DNA from: Podospora pseudoanserina
Lineage: Eukaryota; Ascomycota; Sordariomycetes; Sordariales; Podosporaceae
Length of the DNA stretch: 64,000 bases
NCBI RefSeq assembly: GCF_035222485.1
Contig: NC_085923.1
Coordinates: forward strand, 2,852,001 to 2,916,000
Reading direction: 5' to 3'
Position 1 is the first letter of the stretch, and each line of letters opens with the position of its first letter. The notes beneath the pieces were generated by a model. The model worked only from the letters and a program-made list of their open reading frames with translations, did not search any database and was not told the DNA's origin. The position numbers and the translations under genes are program-made. This document shows positions 1-11,727 of the stretch, piece after piece.

Positions 1-642
1 GGGTGGAGGATGCATCGAAGCGTCCAGAGTTCAGAGCCGCACTTTGACGGCGGTTTTCGGCTGTTGAGCACGGGCCACTGTGGGGGATTCTCTCTTGCTC
101 CTTGGCTTGGGCCTATTGGGTTGGGCTGCTCCTTTATCTTGGCAGCCAAGATGGGACTGGCCGTTTGTAAAGCTCATCCGTCTGCTCTTTGTGTATCGTC
201 CGGAGAATTCCTTCCTGTGTCCGTCTGCAGCAGCTGGTCATCTTCCTCACTTGCATTGCATCATGTGGCCAGGGTTTCTGTCGTCCTATCTACTTGCTCC
301 CTATTCACTTGCTCTCTAATCACTTGCATCCGATCTAGTGTCATTGTAAAAAGCATCTAGTTTAAAATATCACTCCAGAATAGATAGCTAATAGGAAGAA
401 GAGAAATACTGAGAGCTGAACCAGGCCTCAATATAGTAACCTTTTAAAACGCCCAAATCAAATCCCGCCAAACCCGGTGCTCTGGACCGCAGAGACTATC
501 AGACCTCTAGTCTACCCAAGGGATATCTATCTATAGCAACCAGCCCTAGTATAACTCCCAATACCAAAACAAAACAATCAACCATAACACCATCCCAATG
601 CAATGCATCCTCCCAGTCCAATCCCCTTTTCCTTTCCCAAAA
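1..642. other. Left-edge non-coding stretch
   Basis: No convincing gene is seen. Short open frames here have no recognisable domain and no coding-like codon bias. It is probably the 3' flank of the minus-strand wall-protein gene that ends at 643. The sequence is of ordinary composition, with a slightly AT-rich part around 340-600. Confidence 0.5.
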
Positions 643-3600
643 CTACAAAAATACAAAGAAAACAACCGCAACCCCCCCAAGAAGCAACGCCGAAACAGCC
701 CCAGGATGAGCCTCCTTCATCGCTCCACTCCCAACAACCACAATCGCCGGCCCAGAGCTACTAGAAGAAGCTAAATCGGTGCTCTCGGCCCCCAAAGCGG
801 TGGCGGCAGCCGTTTCAACGCTGGGCGAGTCGTTCATCCCTGCCTGAGCCGCAGCACCAGCAGGTATCGTTCCGTTCCCAGCCGACGTCGTGGCATCGAT
901 CGGGTATATTACCGTCAGTTTGAATACTGATGTTGGTGCGCTGCCAGCCGTGTCAGCATTCGTCGGGGAAGGAGTGTTATCAGTCATGGAGGAGGTTATC
1001 GGACCTGTTCCGCCGTTGCTACCTTTACCGTCTTTTCCCTCACCCCCACCAGATGCCGTTGACGTGGGCGCAGGACGCCTGTTGTTGTCGTCGTCGCCGT
1101 TGGATCCGGCGTCTGTTGTGGTCTGCGAGCCGCCTTCGCTGCAGGTGCTGCATGGGCTGTTGGGGTCTTTGCCCTCGCCGTTGTTGTTCTCTCCGTTTTG
1201 GCCGTCGCGATTGCCTCCGTTGCCCATATTATCCTTATTGTCCTTGTTGTCCTTGTTGTCCTTGTTGTCCTTGTTGTCCTTGTTGTCCTTGTTGTCCTTG
1301 TTGTCCTTGTTGTCCTTGTTGTCCTTGTTGTCCTTGTTGTCCTTGTTGTCTTTGGAGTCAGTGCCGCCAGTGGATGTGCTGTTTCCGCGGCCACCGCCCA
1401 TGTTGTTGCAGTCGCCTCCCGGGCGCTGGCACGGGCTATCAGAGCCGGACCCAGAGCTGCCTCTATCGTCGCCGTTGCCGTTATCCTTGTCCTTGTTATT
1501 CTTGTCCTTGTTATCCTTATTGCCCTTGTCCATACCGTCCATGCCATCCTTATTGTCCTTGTTCTCACGGTCGTTCTGGTCATCATCACCAGAGCCCCCT
1601 CGAGAGCCACCAGATCCATAGTCACGGTTGTTGCCATCTCGGTCCTTATCATCCTTATTCTCACGACCATCATCGGTGCTGCCACGATCTGAACCAGAAC
1701 CAGAGTCGCCCCTGTCCTTTCCGTCCTTGTTGTCACCACCGTGGATGCTCTCGCAGATATCGCATGGCTCCTTGTTGTCAGATCCCGAGTCACCACCATT
1801 GCGCCCACCGTCTCTGTTATCGTCAGAGCCGGCGTTGCCGGAGCCGGAGCCGTTAGAACCGCCCTTGTTGTCGTTGTTGTCCTTGTTGTCCTTGTTATCC
1901 TTGTTGTCATTATCCCCACCGCCATTCACGCTGTCGCAAATATCGCAGGGCTCATCATCACCGTTTCCATCCCCATTGCCGTTACCGTTATCGTTTCCGT
2001 TGTCGTTTCCTCTACCGTTTCCATTGTCATTTCCGTTACCATTGCCGTTGTTGTCTTTATTATCACCACCGTTGATCTGGTCACAAACATCACAGCCAGG
2101 GTCCGATCCTGACCCTGAGCCCGACCCGTTGCCAGATCCTGATCCAGAACCACTACCAGATCCAGACCCAGATCCCGACTCCGACCCAGAATCAGCTCCA
2201 GCACCAGCAGTAGCACTCGCCCCCGCCTCCGCCCCAGCAGTAACAGTAACCGTCACCGTAACCGGCTCAGGAGTAGCCTCACATCCTGCTCCTGCTCCCG
2301 TAGTATCAGCGACCATAATCGTCGACACAAACGTAATCGTAGACGTAACCGCCACGTTCGCCTCGTCAGTAACAGTGATGGTAACCTCCTGCGTGAGCGT
2401 CGTAAGAGCCCTTGATGCCCCCGCCGTAGCGTTAGCACCTGCCCCAGCACCAGCACCAGCACCAGCATCTCCAGTGCCAACAACCCCCGGGTTGGGGAGG
2501 ACACCAGGGGCAACGGTAGTGGTGATGACGGTAGGTTGCCCGGCGGCGTCGGTTGTGCTGATGGTGGCGATTGTTGCTGCTGCTCCTGCACCAGCGCCAG
2601 CATCGGCGGTAGCGGTGGCGTTTGCTGCTGCTCCGGCACCGGCATTTGCATCGGCCCCGGCCCCGGCCCCGGCTTCCGCTCCGGCACCAGCACCTGCAGT
2701 AGCGGTAGCGGCAGCATCTGCTCCAGCAGTGGCAGTAGCACCAGCACCAGCACCAGCATTCGCATCAGCGCCCGCACCCGCACCCGCAGAAGCCCCAGCA
2801 CTAGCATTTGCACTGGCTGCCGCTCCGACATTAGCACCAGCACTGGTGTTAGCATCAGCTCCTGCGTTGGCACCGGCTCCGGCGCTGACAGTTGCTGCTG
2901 CGTCCGTCCCAGCTCCGGCATTGGCATCAGCCCCGGCTCCTGCTCCGGCAGTAGCATTGGCGGCAACATCGGCGTCACCCCCAGCGAGAGTAGAAGTGAC
3001 AGTTGCGACGGCTCCAGCAGCATCAGTTGCTGTGATGACTGTGACAGCTCCTGCTCCGGCTCCAGCAGCACCACCAGCCAAGGTGGAAGTGAGGGTTGCT
3101 ACCGAGCCGGCGGCATCAGTGGTGGTGATGACTGTCACCGCGGCATCTGTCCCAGCTCCTGCGCTGGCACCGGCACTGGCACCAGCGTTGGCATCAGCAC
3201 CTGCACCTGCACCAGCTGTAGCATTGGCAGAGGCATCAGCTCCAGCAGTGGCACCCGCTCCGGCAGCAGCGATGGTAGATGTGAGAGTAGCCACCTGACC
3301 GTCGGCACCGGTGGTGATGATTGTGGTGACTTGTTCTCCTCCGGCAGCAGCGCCAGCCCCGGCATTCGCATCGGCACCAGCACCAGCAGTAGCATTGCCA
3401 GCTGCTCCAGCCTCGGCCCCAGCCCCAGCAGTTGCGTTACCAGCAGCACCGGCCCCGGCTCCAGCAGTGGCAGAAGCATCAGCCCCAGCTGTAGCTGTAG
3501 CCGTAGCCCCAGCAGTGGCAGAAGCATCAGCACCAGCACTGGCACCAGCACCAGCCTCACCCCCTGCTCCCGCTCCAGCATTCCCATTAATCGTCTCATT

Positions 3601-4620
3601 AACCATCACCAACCCACTCCCCACAACCCCACTCGTAACACCACACCCCTCCAAAAAGCCCTGCAAGTCAAATCCCCCCCTCCCCTCCCCCGTCTCACTC
3701 CCCGCAATCTCCGCCAAACCAATCTGAACCCCCTCCTCAATAACCAACGGCTGAGGCTGGGTATACAGCATAGTAATCATCATCACCTGCCCCGTCCCAT
3801 TCCCCCCATTGACCATCATAAACGGCACCAGTGGGTTCGTCTCCGACGTCAACACCGGGTTCTCAAAATCCCGCAGTCTCAGCCCCGACTGGAGGTACGT
3901 CAAGGACAACTGTGCTGCTGCAACGAGCGAAGTGGGATCGAAGGCTGCAAAGGAGGAGATATTAAGAGACATGGAGAGACCAACGGCGAGGTAAGTTCTG
4001 TTGAGGGCTCCCTGAGGAAAAAGGAGGATTGGTTCTTGAGTGAGATCTACAGGGGGGGTTAGTTATCAGAGGAAGAAACAAAAGGAGTGGAGGAAGGGGG
4101 TTATACCGTCAAAGGTGCATTGCCCTCCGGGCGGGAGGATAGTATTCCCGATTTTCATGAGGACATTCTTTGGTTGGGGCGGCTGCTGGGCATCGCCAGC
4201 GCCATTTTCACCACCTTGTCCGTTGCCGGCTTGTCCTTGACCGTTGCCGTTGCCATTTCCATTGCTGGATCCGCCACGGAATCTCCCTCTCCATCTACTC
4301 CTCCAGCTTTGACCTCTTCCACTGCCGTTGTACCCTCCTCCATATCCACCCCCATAACCACCGCCACCACCATTAAACCCAGGACCGGCAGCGGTAGGGT
4401 CAAAGTTCTCCCCGTTTGGACCAGGGCCGTCAACAGCTGTGTTGAATTCGCCATCTGAACCAGGGCCGTCGACATTATTGTTATTGTTGCCATTGTTGCC
4501 ACTTCCAAACCCAAATCCAAAGCTCCCACCAAAGAACCCACCTCCCGGGGCACGAGAGAAAAGCCCTGCTTGGGCTGTAGAGCCCAAGAGGGAGACGGCA
4601 AAAACGGGCAGCAGTTTCAT
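643..4620 (-). CDS. Large low-complexity GPI-type cell-surface protein
   Basis: Two exons, 4620-4107 and 4046-643, separated by a 60-nt intron with donor GTATAA, branch CTAAC and acceptor TGTAG. The joined frame encodes 1305 residues. The N-terminus is a signal peptide (MKLLPVFAVSLLGSTAQA). A Gly/Asn-rich region of about 110 residues follows. Next comes a non-repetitive globular part of roughly 150 residues, which spans the intron and begins near NVLMKIGNTILPPGGQCTFD. After that lie several hundred residues of Ala/Gly/Thr-rich repeat, a Ser-Gly run, and an Asn/Lys/Asp-rich region with a tandem DNK tract. Four Cys-x-x-Cys motifs (CDVC, CDIC, CDIC, CSTC) are spaced along the Gly/Asn part. The C-terminus is a hydrophobic tail (ALLLGGVAVVFFVFL) after a small-residue stretch, as in GPI-anchored proteins. 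I infer a wall or surface protein; no enzymatic function is visible. Repeat length is likely to vary between strains. Confidence 0.85.
1236..1351 (-). repeat. 9-bp coding minisatellite (Asp-Asn-Lys repeat)
   Basis: About 13 near-perfect tandem copies of the 9-mer GTCCTTGTT (read on the plus strand) encode a DNK repeat inside the wall-protein gene. The unit is a multiple of three, so copy-number change keeps the frame. Shorter, degenerate copies of the same unit recur at about 1490-1560 and 1865-1905. Confidence 0.9.
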
Positions 4621-6080
4621 TTTGGGCCGCTATCCCTCTGTTACCAAAGCAGAGATAAGACGATGTCGTGTAATGTCAAGTCGATAAAGAGACAAAAGAG
4701 AAAAGTATATCAAAAAAAAAGATGAAGGTGTGTTACCAAGCATAGGGAGAAGAGAAACGTAACTAAATTCCTTCTTGTGATACTTGGTCAATTGAGAATT
4801 CAAAAATGCGAAGAGAGAAGAAAACTCTGAATGATGGGATGAAAGGAGAAAGAAAGTCCTGGGGATAGGCCGCCTTGAATATCACCTCACTTAACCTGGA
4901 TACCAAGCCAAGGTCGACCTGTCGTGACGGACCACTACGCGGACGAAATGGAACAAGCACAAGGTCTTGATACAATCAACCTGGTCAACGGTTGAGAGCC
5001 CATTCCTAGCATAGAACTTACATAACGTTCCTTGCATAATGTGAAGATAAAGTGGCGGTCGGCTTGAAGTTGACCCTCGTCTGAGCAACTCTATCTTGCT
5101 TTCAGTAGAGACGGGACAGGTTAGATGAGAAGGGCAAAGGACCACAAGTTTGGTACTGGGGACCAGATGGGGACCCCGGCCCGGCCGTCCTGTGATGGGG
5201 ACTAACAGCACTTGCTGGCATTTGTGCTGTGTAGATGATGGATAACAGGGAGAACGAGTTTCCGTTGGAGACTTCTCCAAAGTATGGCTGTGGGATGTGC
5301 TGCTAGCCGGTTTCAGTAGCTCAGTGTATGGCAGGCCAACCACTAATGTGCGCTGTGTCCGGGCTTCCAAGGCCGGTCGGGCCTGATCTGTTTGGACTTG
5401 GATTACCGGCCGGCCCGGGCTCCGGACTGGGCTAGGTCTAGGACCAGATGAACATTCACGATGAGAGATCTGCACTAGTTGGCTTCACTTGAGATGTGAG
5501 TCGTGTTGGTTGGATATAATGACTAAGAGAGGTCTGGACAAACAGACCCCAAACGAGACAAGCATGGCAGTGTCCAAGTGCAAGTCTAAAGTGCCGGTTG
5601 GAGACGGGAGTTGGGGGCTGTGGCAAGCTAAGATCTGAGATCTCCCCTTCCCGCCTGTCATCATAAATTTGCGGAAGACGTTCTTGGAAGCGGTTTGGCC
5701 TGGCTGGCCTCGCGGGAGAGCGGCACAGATCATCTGCGGCGGTTGGAGGACTGCGCCGTGCGGCACCGAGGTGTCGGCTTACCTTGGCATGCCACCTTTA
5801 GCCTCTCTGGGAGAAGAAAAGACTGGGAAGGAGTACGGCTTTCCCATGTTCCAAAGTCCATGGCCGGAGGAGGTCGTTTCGGATATGTTTGGAAACGCCA
5901 AGCTCTGGATTTCTCTGGTTGCTGGTCAAGGCCTCGGTTTTGTTTTCTGGGCTTCTCGGTTTGTTCCAGCTCAAGATAGAAACATGGCGTTCCAATAACG
6001 GCCAAGTGTTTTGGGAGGGTGGTTTCCTTGTAGTGCAAAAGTCTTGGAATAAACAAATAACAATGTTGATGCTCGTCGAT
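4621..6080. other. Intergenic region without a recognised gene
   Basis: The first few hundred bases are the likely promoter and 5' leader of the minus-strand wall-protein gene. Beyond that I see only short unconserved open frames of normal GC content. The stretch ends sharply where the AT-rich repeat block begins, near 6080. Confidence 0.5.
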
Positions 6081-6336
6081 TGAGAGCTATTCCTATTAAA
6101 ACCAGGACTTACAACTTGATCAAGTTATAATTATAGGTATATTATTGGTTATAATATTAGCTAGCTGAAAAAGCCGAAATTTAGTGAAACGGTAGTATTA
6201 GGAGTGTTGGTATATTTTATAAAAGCTAAGACTTCTTATTCTTAAAATTTACCTTGGGTAATCCCGTTAGTTTTATATAAACCTAGCGATTTAAAGTTAT
6301 ATAATATTACCTTATCTTTAGGCTTTAAATTTAGTA
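6081..6336. repeat. Left LTR-like direct repeat
   Basis: Left copy of the approximately 256-bp direct repeat, offset by about 1077 bp from the right copy. Shared landmarks include CCCGTTAG near the middle and a TTAAATT-type stretch at the end. It is the more AT-rich of the two. Confidence 0.6.
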
Positions 6337-6696
6337 TATCCATTTAAATAAACCTTTTCGGGTAAATTTCATAAGATTATTTTTAACAAAAGTTTCATCT
6401 ATTTTATAACTTATTTTATAGCTTTTATATTTTTAATTTTTGTTTTAGTTTTTATAATAAACTAACTTTTTTTCATACTAACTAAATTAATAATATTCCT
6501 TAACATTATTTAGTTTATAAATTTTAATATAATTGCTAGTTATAAATATTCATATATTAAGAGTCTATTCTTAAGTCATTAAATTCTATGATTATTAATA
6601 ATATTTTGAGTTCTCAAACTTTCTATTTTTGAAGAGGTGTTTCTTTTAGCTTATAAAAGTATTAATAGTTTTATTTTAATTGTTAATATAACAATA

Positions 6697-6866
6697 TGTC
6701 ACAGTGCCAACTAAAGACTAAAGTAAATGTCTTGTTATTGCGCAAGCGGAAGGAAAAAGGAAGCAAAGCTCTTTACAAAGCAGTGTCTGAATACCGCCGA
6801 AGCGGCGCTGCTCTTCTCAAGCTTCACACTCTATTTTCCCATGAGCTTCGCTTTGGTGCTGTGACA
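6697..6866. mobile_element. 170-bp MITE with 14-bp terminal inverted repeats
   Basis: An island of normal base composition sits inside the AT-rich block. It starts TGTCACAGTGCCAA and ends TTGGTGCTGTGACA, giving imperfect terminal inverted repeats (12 of 14 match). It is flanked by a 5-bp direct duplication, CAATA, at 6692-6696 and 6867-6871. There is no open frame, so it is a non-autonomous DNA transposon (MITE). It contains an internal palindrome with CCGC-CGAA-GCGG. Its normal GC suggests that it inserted after the host repeat was mutated, or that it is too short or too rare for RIP to act on. The superfamily is not assigned, and no autonomous partner is present in the window. Confidence 0.8.
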
Positions 6867-7157
6867 CAATAATATTTAATGTATAAATTTCTTTTTTCAG
6901 TTTATCGTTTAAATATTTATTAGTTTTTCAAATTTAAATTTTTCAAATTTAATTTTATAATACTTACGCTAGAACTTCATAGTCAAATATATTTTCTATA
7001 AATTATTAATCCTCCTTATTTTAACTAGCAACCTTAATAAATATACTATGTTTTAAATTGAAGATAGTTATAATAATAATAAAGTTATTATTAATAAAGT
7101 TAATTGACCTTAATTTAATAATAATAAAATTAGAGCTTATTTATAAAACATTATTAT

Positions 7158-7415
7158 TGGAAATTATAACTATTAAAACTACAGTTTATAAATTATTTAA
7201 ATTATATTTGTAAATATAATATTGATTATAATACTAATTAACTAAAGAAATCGAAAACTAATAAAAGAGTAATACCAAAGTATTTAAATACCCTATAAAC
7301 CCCAAAACCTTCTTTTCTTATATAGCTCACCTCACGTAATTCCGTTAGTCCTCCACAGACCTGGCGGCCTAGCGCCATGCAATACTACCTTATTTCTCAG
7401 GCCTTAAATTCAACA
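7158..7415. repeat. Right LTR-like direct repeat
   Basis: Right copy of the direct repeat. Its left half is AT-rich, but its right half (from about 7320) keeps normal GC and probably shows something close to the original sequence. It ends in CAACA, consistent with an LTR end. Confidence 0.6.
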
Positions 7416-8692
7416 GTCCCCTCTCTCGCCAACCAATTCTATAGGCACGTGCTGAAGTGGAGGCCATTGTTTTTGGAAGACGCTGAGATGGGCGAGAATC
7501 ATTCACACCATACGACGTTCCGCAGCATGCTGATTTCTGACTGATTTCTGATATCGGGTCTTGTTGGTAGTGGGTGGTGATGATGCAGGTCGATGCAGGG
7601 CAGAAGCTGTACACCTGTTGGTTGAGATGAACGATGGGCGATAATGGCAGGCTGCAGAGCACGAACTAACCGCTCAAGAGATGCTCTTCTGGGAGAGATG
7701 CATGAGGGTTAGGGTTCACAGCATATGCTCAGGTGGAATCAGAGCTCCGTGGTCGGGTGTTTGCCGTGTTTGACAGGCCTCTAGATGACAATAAATATCT
7801 CAGAGGCTCTCTGCTGTGTTTCCCCATCAAAAGTTCCGTGTCACTTGTGGGGGAAGCGCAATTGGCGACAAAAGAGGAGGCGGCGATGATGGCAAAACGG
7901 TTCGCCCAGGAGCAGAGAGGCTGGAGCCGGTCCGGACCTCCTTGGCATTAATTGGCACCACCGTTAGCGCGGATCTTGGCTCCCGCTTGCGCAGAACCCG
8001 GGGAGGGGTGTCGGATGGAACGCCAAACGGAGCAGCCATTCAGAGATCGAGACTCTTGATATCTGACCCGACAGCGACTTGCTTGTGATGCCTGACGATG
8101 TCCCGGCGCTGCCCCCCGGTTGCTCTGCTGACCCCTTGTTGGAGGGATGGGAAGAGGAGAGGAGGGTTACCAGAGAAAAGCATCAGCTGAACAAAGGCGA
8201 AAGCGGCCAGGGCGGCGGGAACAGAGCGAACTGAGCGAGACACAGCGCCCGCTCCCTCGTTGCCCGTCAATTGCCCGCCAAGTACTGATGGATCACTCAG
8301 GCAGCTGTGGGTGCCTCATCAATCCTGTTTCATCAACCACACAAGAAAGGCTAATGAGAAGCTTGTTTCTCGACTCAGCCCGGTGCGCCGTCACGTGGAA
8401 ATGGCGATACCAAGCAGAGCTACCTGCCCAAGATAGCTACCCATGGACATGCAGCAAACAGCCCGGTCCGGGGGCATATTCTGTCAGAAGTGATATATAG
8501 TCATCTCCATCTCCCCGACTCCTCCAGGTCAGGTCCCCGTGCCCCAGGTCATTTTGTTTCGACCACATCTGGAGACGAGACCGGCCCTCTTTCCCTCGAC
8601 CTTTTTCTTCTCTTTTCGGTGACTTTGTTCTTGTTGTGCTCGCTCGTCGTCTGACACGTCCATCAACACAAAACGGACGTACCACACACACG
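7416..8692. other. Intergenic region, promoter side of the antiporter gene
   Basis: No gene is recognised. Short open frames on both strands lack domains. The last 200-300 bases, with pyrimidine-rich tracts such as the one near 8580-8630, are the likely promoter and 5' leader of the K+/H+ antiporter that starts at 8693. Confidence 0.5.
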
Positions 8693-11600
8693 ATGGCAGG
8701 CGGTGAGCTTACGGGCAACAGCACCGGAGCCCCTCCGCAAGCTGGTGTCCTCGAGGGCGTCAACCCGATTGTGTATACGCCTTCCAACCCCATCACTCTT
8801 TTCATCGTACAGGTATGTCGTTGACACCTCCGCCGTCCGACCTCACCAACTCCCAGGTCCAGAGCCGCGGGCCGTGTTTCGTTTCACGGCCCACGCGGTG
8901 ACCGGGCCGTCGTGTTTCTCGGCCTGACTAACAATAGACGCGTGCAACAACACACAGGCCATCATTGTCATCATCTTCTGTCAACTACTAGCTTGTAAGT
9001 TACCTAGTCATCTCACGAAGCTAGTTTATGCTGACTAACCAACCGTTCAGATCCGCTACGATGGCTTCACCAACCTCGTGTTATCGCCGAGGTTCTCGGC
9101 GGCATTCTGTTGGGCCCCACGGTGATGATGAGGATACCCGGGTTTGAGGCCGGCATGTTTCCTAGAGTGAAGATGATGTGTTTGGTGTTACTGACTATAT
9201 TCAACAGCAATCTTCCCGCCTGCGTCTATGCCAGTCTTCAACAATGTCGCCAACCTCGGTCTCATCATTTTCTTGTTTCTCGTTGCGTTGGAAGTAGACA
9301 TCCGTCTCTTCACGCAAAATTGGAAGGCCGCCCTAAGTGTAGGCATGGCCGGCATGATCTTGCCCTTTGGCCTTGGCTTTGCCATTGCCTGGGGTCTGTA
9401 CAAGGAGTTTCACGTCGACGAAGCTATTGGCTTTGGCGTCTTCGGATTGTTCATCGGTACAGCCCTTGCGATCACTGCCTTCCCCGTCCTCTGCCGCATT
9501 CTCTCCGAGCTGAACCTCCTCCGCTCGGGTGTCGGTGTCACCGTTCTGGCTGCCGGCATTGGAAATGACGTGACAGGCTGGGTGCTTCTCGCGCTCTGCG
9601 TCGCCTTGACCAACAACAGCAGTGGCTTGGCCGCGCTCTGGGCCTTGCTCTGCTGCATTGGCTGGACTCTGTTCCTCATCTTCGCCATCCGACCACCCTT
9701 CATTTGGATCCTCAAGCGGACCGGAAGCTTGCATAATGGCCCTACCCAGGGAATGGTTGCGCTGACCTTGCTCATGGTTCTGGCCTCCTCTTGGTTTACT
9801 GGTGGGTTGGTATCATATCCCGAGGATCCCATACATACGCTAACTGGACCAGGAATCATTGGTGTTCATCCCATTTTTGGAGCCTTCCTGGTGGGACTGA
9901 TCTGTCCCCACGATGGCGGTTTCGCTATCAAGCTTACTGAGAAGATTGAGGATCTAATCTCGGTCCTCTTTCTGCCTTTGTACTTTGCCCTGTCTGGGCT
10001 GAAGACCAACCTAGGTCTTCTCAACGATGGTATCACATGGGGTTACTGCATCGGGGTCATTGCCTGCGCCTTTGCTGGTAAGATCATTGGTGGCACCCTC
10101 GCAGCTCGCGCCAACAAGCTGCTCTGGCGTGAGAGTTTCACTATTGGCGCCCTGATGTCTTGCAAGGGTCTGGTCGAGTTGATCGTGCTTGTGAGTGTCG
10201 CGTGACGATCTGGAACTTTTGGTAACGGGGATACTGACAATATTGCAGAACATTGGTTACCAGGCAGGTATCCTGTCCGAAACCACCTTCAGCATGTTCG
10301 TTGTTATGGCTTTGGTCACAACCGTAGCCACGACCCCCATGACAAAGCTGCTGTATCCCAAGTGGTACCAAACCAAGGTTGAGCGATGGAGAAAGGGTGA
10401 GATCGACTGGGACGGCAACGAGTTGAACCCCTCTGAGAGCCTGCAGGGCGGTCTCAAGAAGGGCGTCGACTCTCAGATCCGCCGTCTCATGGTTCATCTC
10501 CGTCTCGACAGTCTCCCCAGCCTCTTCACCTTCATCACCATCCTCAGCCCTGAAAGCGTCACCAAGAAGCAGGTCGAGCCCGAAACCCCTGATGCCGAGT
10601 CCGCCGAGGTCATCATCAAGAAACGCCCCCTGGAAGTCCACGGTATGCGCATTCTCGAGCTCACCGACCGTACCTCATCCGTCATGCACCTCACCGAAGG
10701 CGAAGACTTTTACTCTCTCCGCGACCCCGTGGTCAACGCCTTCCGCACCTTCTCCCAGCTCCACGACGTCGCCGTCTCGGGCCGCGTCGCCGTCGTCCCC
10801 GCCGACTCCTACGCCGAAACTCTCATGACCCAAGCCCACGAAGTCTCCTCCGACTTCGCCCTGATCCCCTGGGGCGAAAGCGGCTCCATGTCCGAAGACC
10901 AGTCCTTTCCCGTCACAGCCGACACCAACGAGCGCTTCAAATCCTTCACCCATCTCGATTTCATCAGCCAGACCCTCGAGAAAGCCTCCGCCATCTGCAA
11001 CGCAGGCATCTTCATCGACAACGGCTTCGGCGGCATCACCAAGCCCGTCGACCGCCCCGAGCTCCAACGCACCAAATCCGCCATCTCTATCCGCAACCAA
11101 GCCGACGTCGCCGTCCTCCCCGTCGCCAACAAGTCCCACCACGTCTTCTTCCCCTTCTTCGGCGGCGCCGACGACCGCGTCGCGCTGCGCATCGTTCTTC
11201 AACTAGCCAAGAACCCCCACGTCTCGGCCACCATCGTCCGGATCAACAGCAGCGAAAAAGAAAAACTGTCCTCCACTGCCAAATCCGCTGCTGCGTCGAC
11301 CACCACGACGGAAGACAACAGCGAGACCAACAAGACTGCCGTCTCTTCTTCTCCCGTCTCTGGAACTGACGTTGAGGATGGTGCGCTTTACGCCACGCTC
11401 AAGAGTTCTCTCCCGGAAGACCTCGCTACTAGAGTGAATTTCTCTGAGGCGGATGTCCCCACTGGGAAGGAGGAACTTAAGGAGATTATCCTGCTTGCTC
11501 AACAAGCGGTGGGCAACACGAGGGACAATGCCGGTGATGTTGTCGTTTTGGGCCGACGCAATGCCAAGAAGGGGTTTGCTGAGGTCAGTGGGAGCAGCAG

Positions 11601-11727
11601 TAGCGCTGCTGGTGGCGGGGTGCCGGACCTGAAGAATACCGTTGGGGAGGTGGCGGAGAGGTTGATCACCACGGGGATCAGGGCTAGTTTGTTGGTTATT
11701 CAGGCTGGGGGGCGGGGGCAGGCTTGA
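8693..11727 (+). CDS. KHA1: K+/H+ antiporter, KHA1/CPA2 family
   Basis: Six exons: 8693-8812, 8958-8994, 9051-9152, 9208-9801, 9853-10190 and 10249-11727, giving 889 residues (yeast Kha1 is of similar length). The N-terminal half is a CPA2 sodium/proton exchanger domain with about a dozen membrane segments. Recognisable stretches include [56 protein letters not shown] and [16 protein letters not shown]. The C-terminal half, about 400 residues, is a soluble regulatory region with acidic and Ser/Thr-rich parts. It should exchange K+ for H+ across an endomembrane, as Kha1 does at the Golgi. Intron 3 (9153-9207) uses a GC-AG donor (GCATGT); only this choice restores the conserved AAIFPPASM reading. 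Intron 4 (9802-9852, 51 nt) has no in-frame stop, so retention would add 17 residues. Orthology is well supported; localisation is by analogy. Confidence 0.95.

Larger units (their letters stand above)
6081..7415. mobile_element. Degraded AT-rich repeat element with LTR-like ends (fossil)
   Basis: A strongly AT-rich block is bounded by two direct repeats of about 256-258 bp. The left copy is 6081-6336 and the right copy is 7158-7415. They align along their whole length and differ mainly by transitions. Each starts with TG, and the right copy ends in CA, as LTRs do. The interior is about 820 bp including a nested MITE, and no protein-coding region survives. This fits a short, TRIM-like LTR element or remnant that was heavily hit by RIP. 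The right half of the right repeat keeps normal GC while its partner is AT-rich, so the mutation load is uneven. It is broken throughout and clearly old. I see no convincing target-site duplication. The family cannot be assigned from sequence alone, and a non-LTR origin of the direct repeats is possible. Confidence 0.6.

Noticed and set aside
1628-3298. Long plus-strand open frame of Ala/Pro repeats (556 codons)
   Set aside because: It is the antisense reading of the Ala/Gly repeats of the wall-protein gene, whose spliced model has a signal peptide and GPI-like tail. GC-rich repeats keep all frames open.
5485-6083. Overlapping open frames before the AT-rich block
   Set aside because: They overlap on both strands, have no recognisable motif and stop at the block edge.
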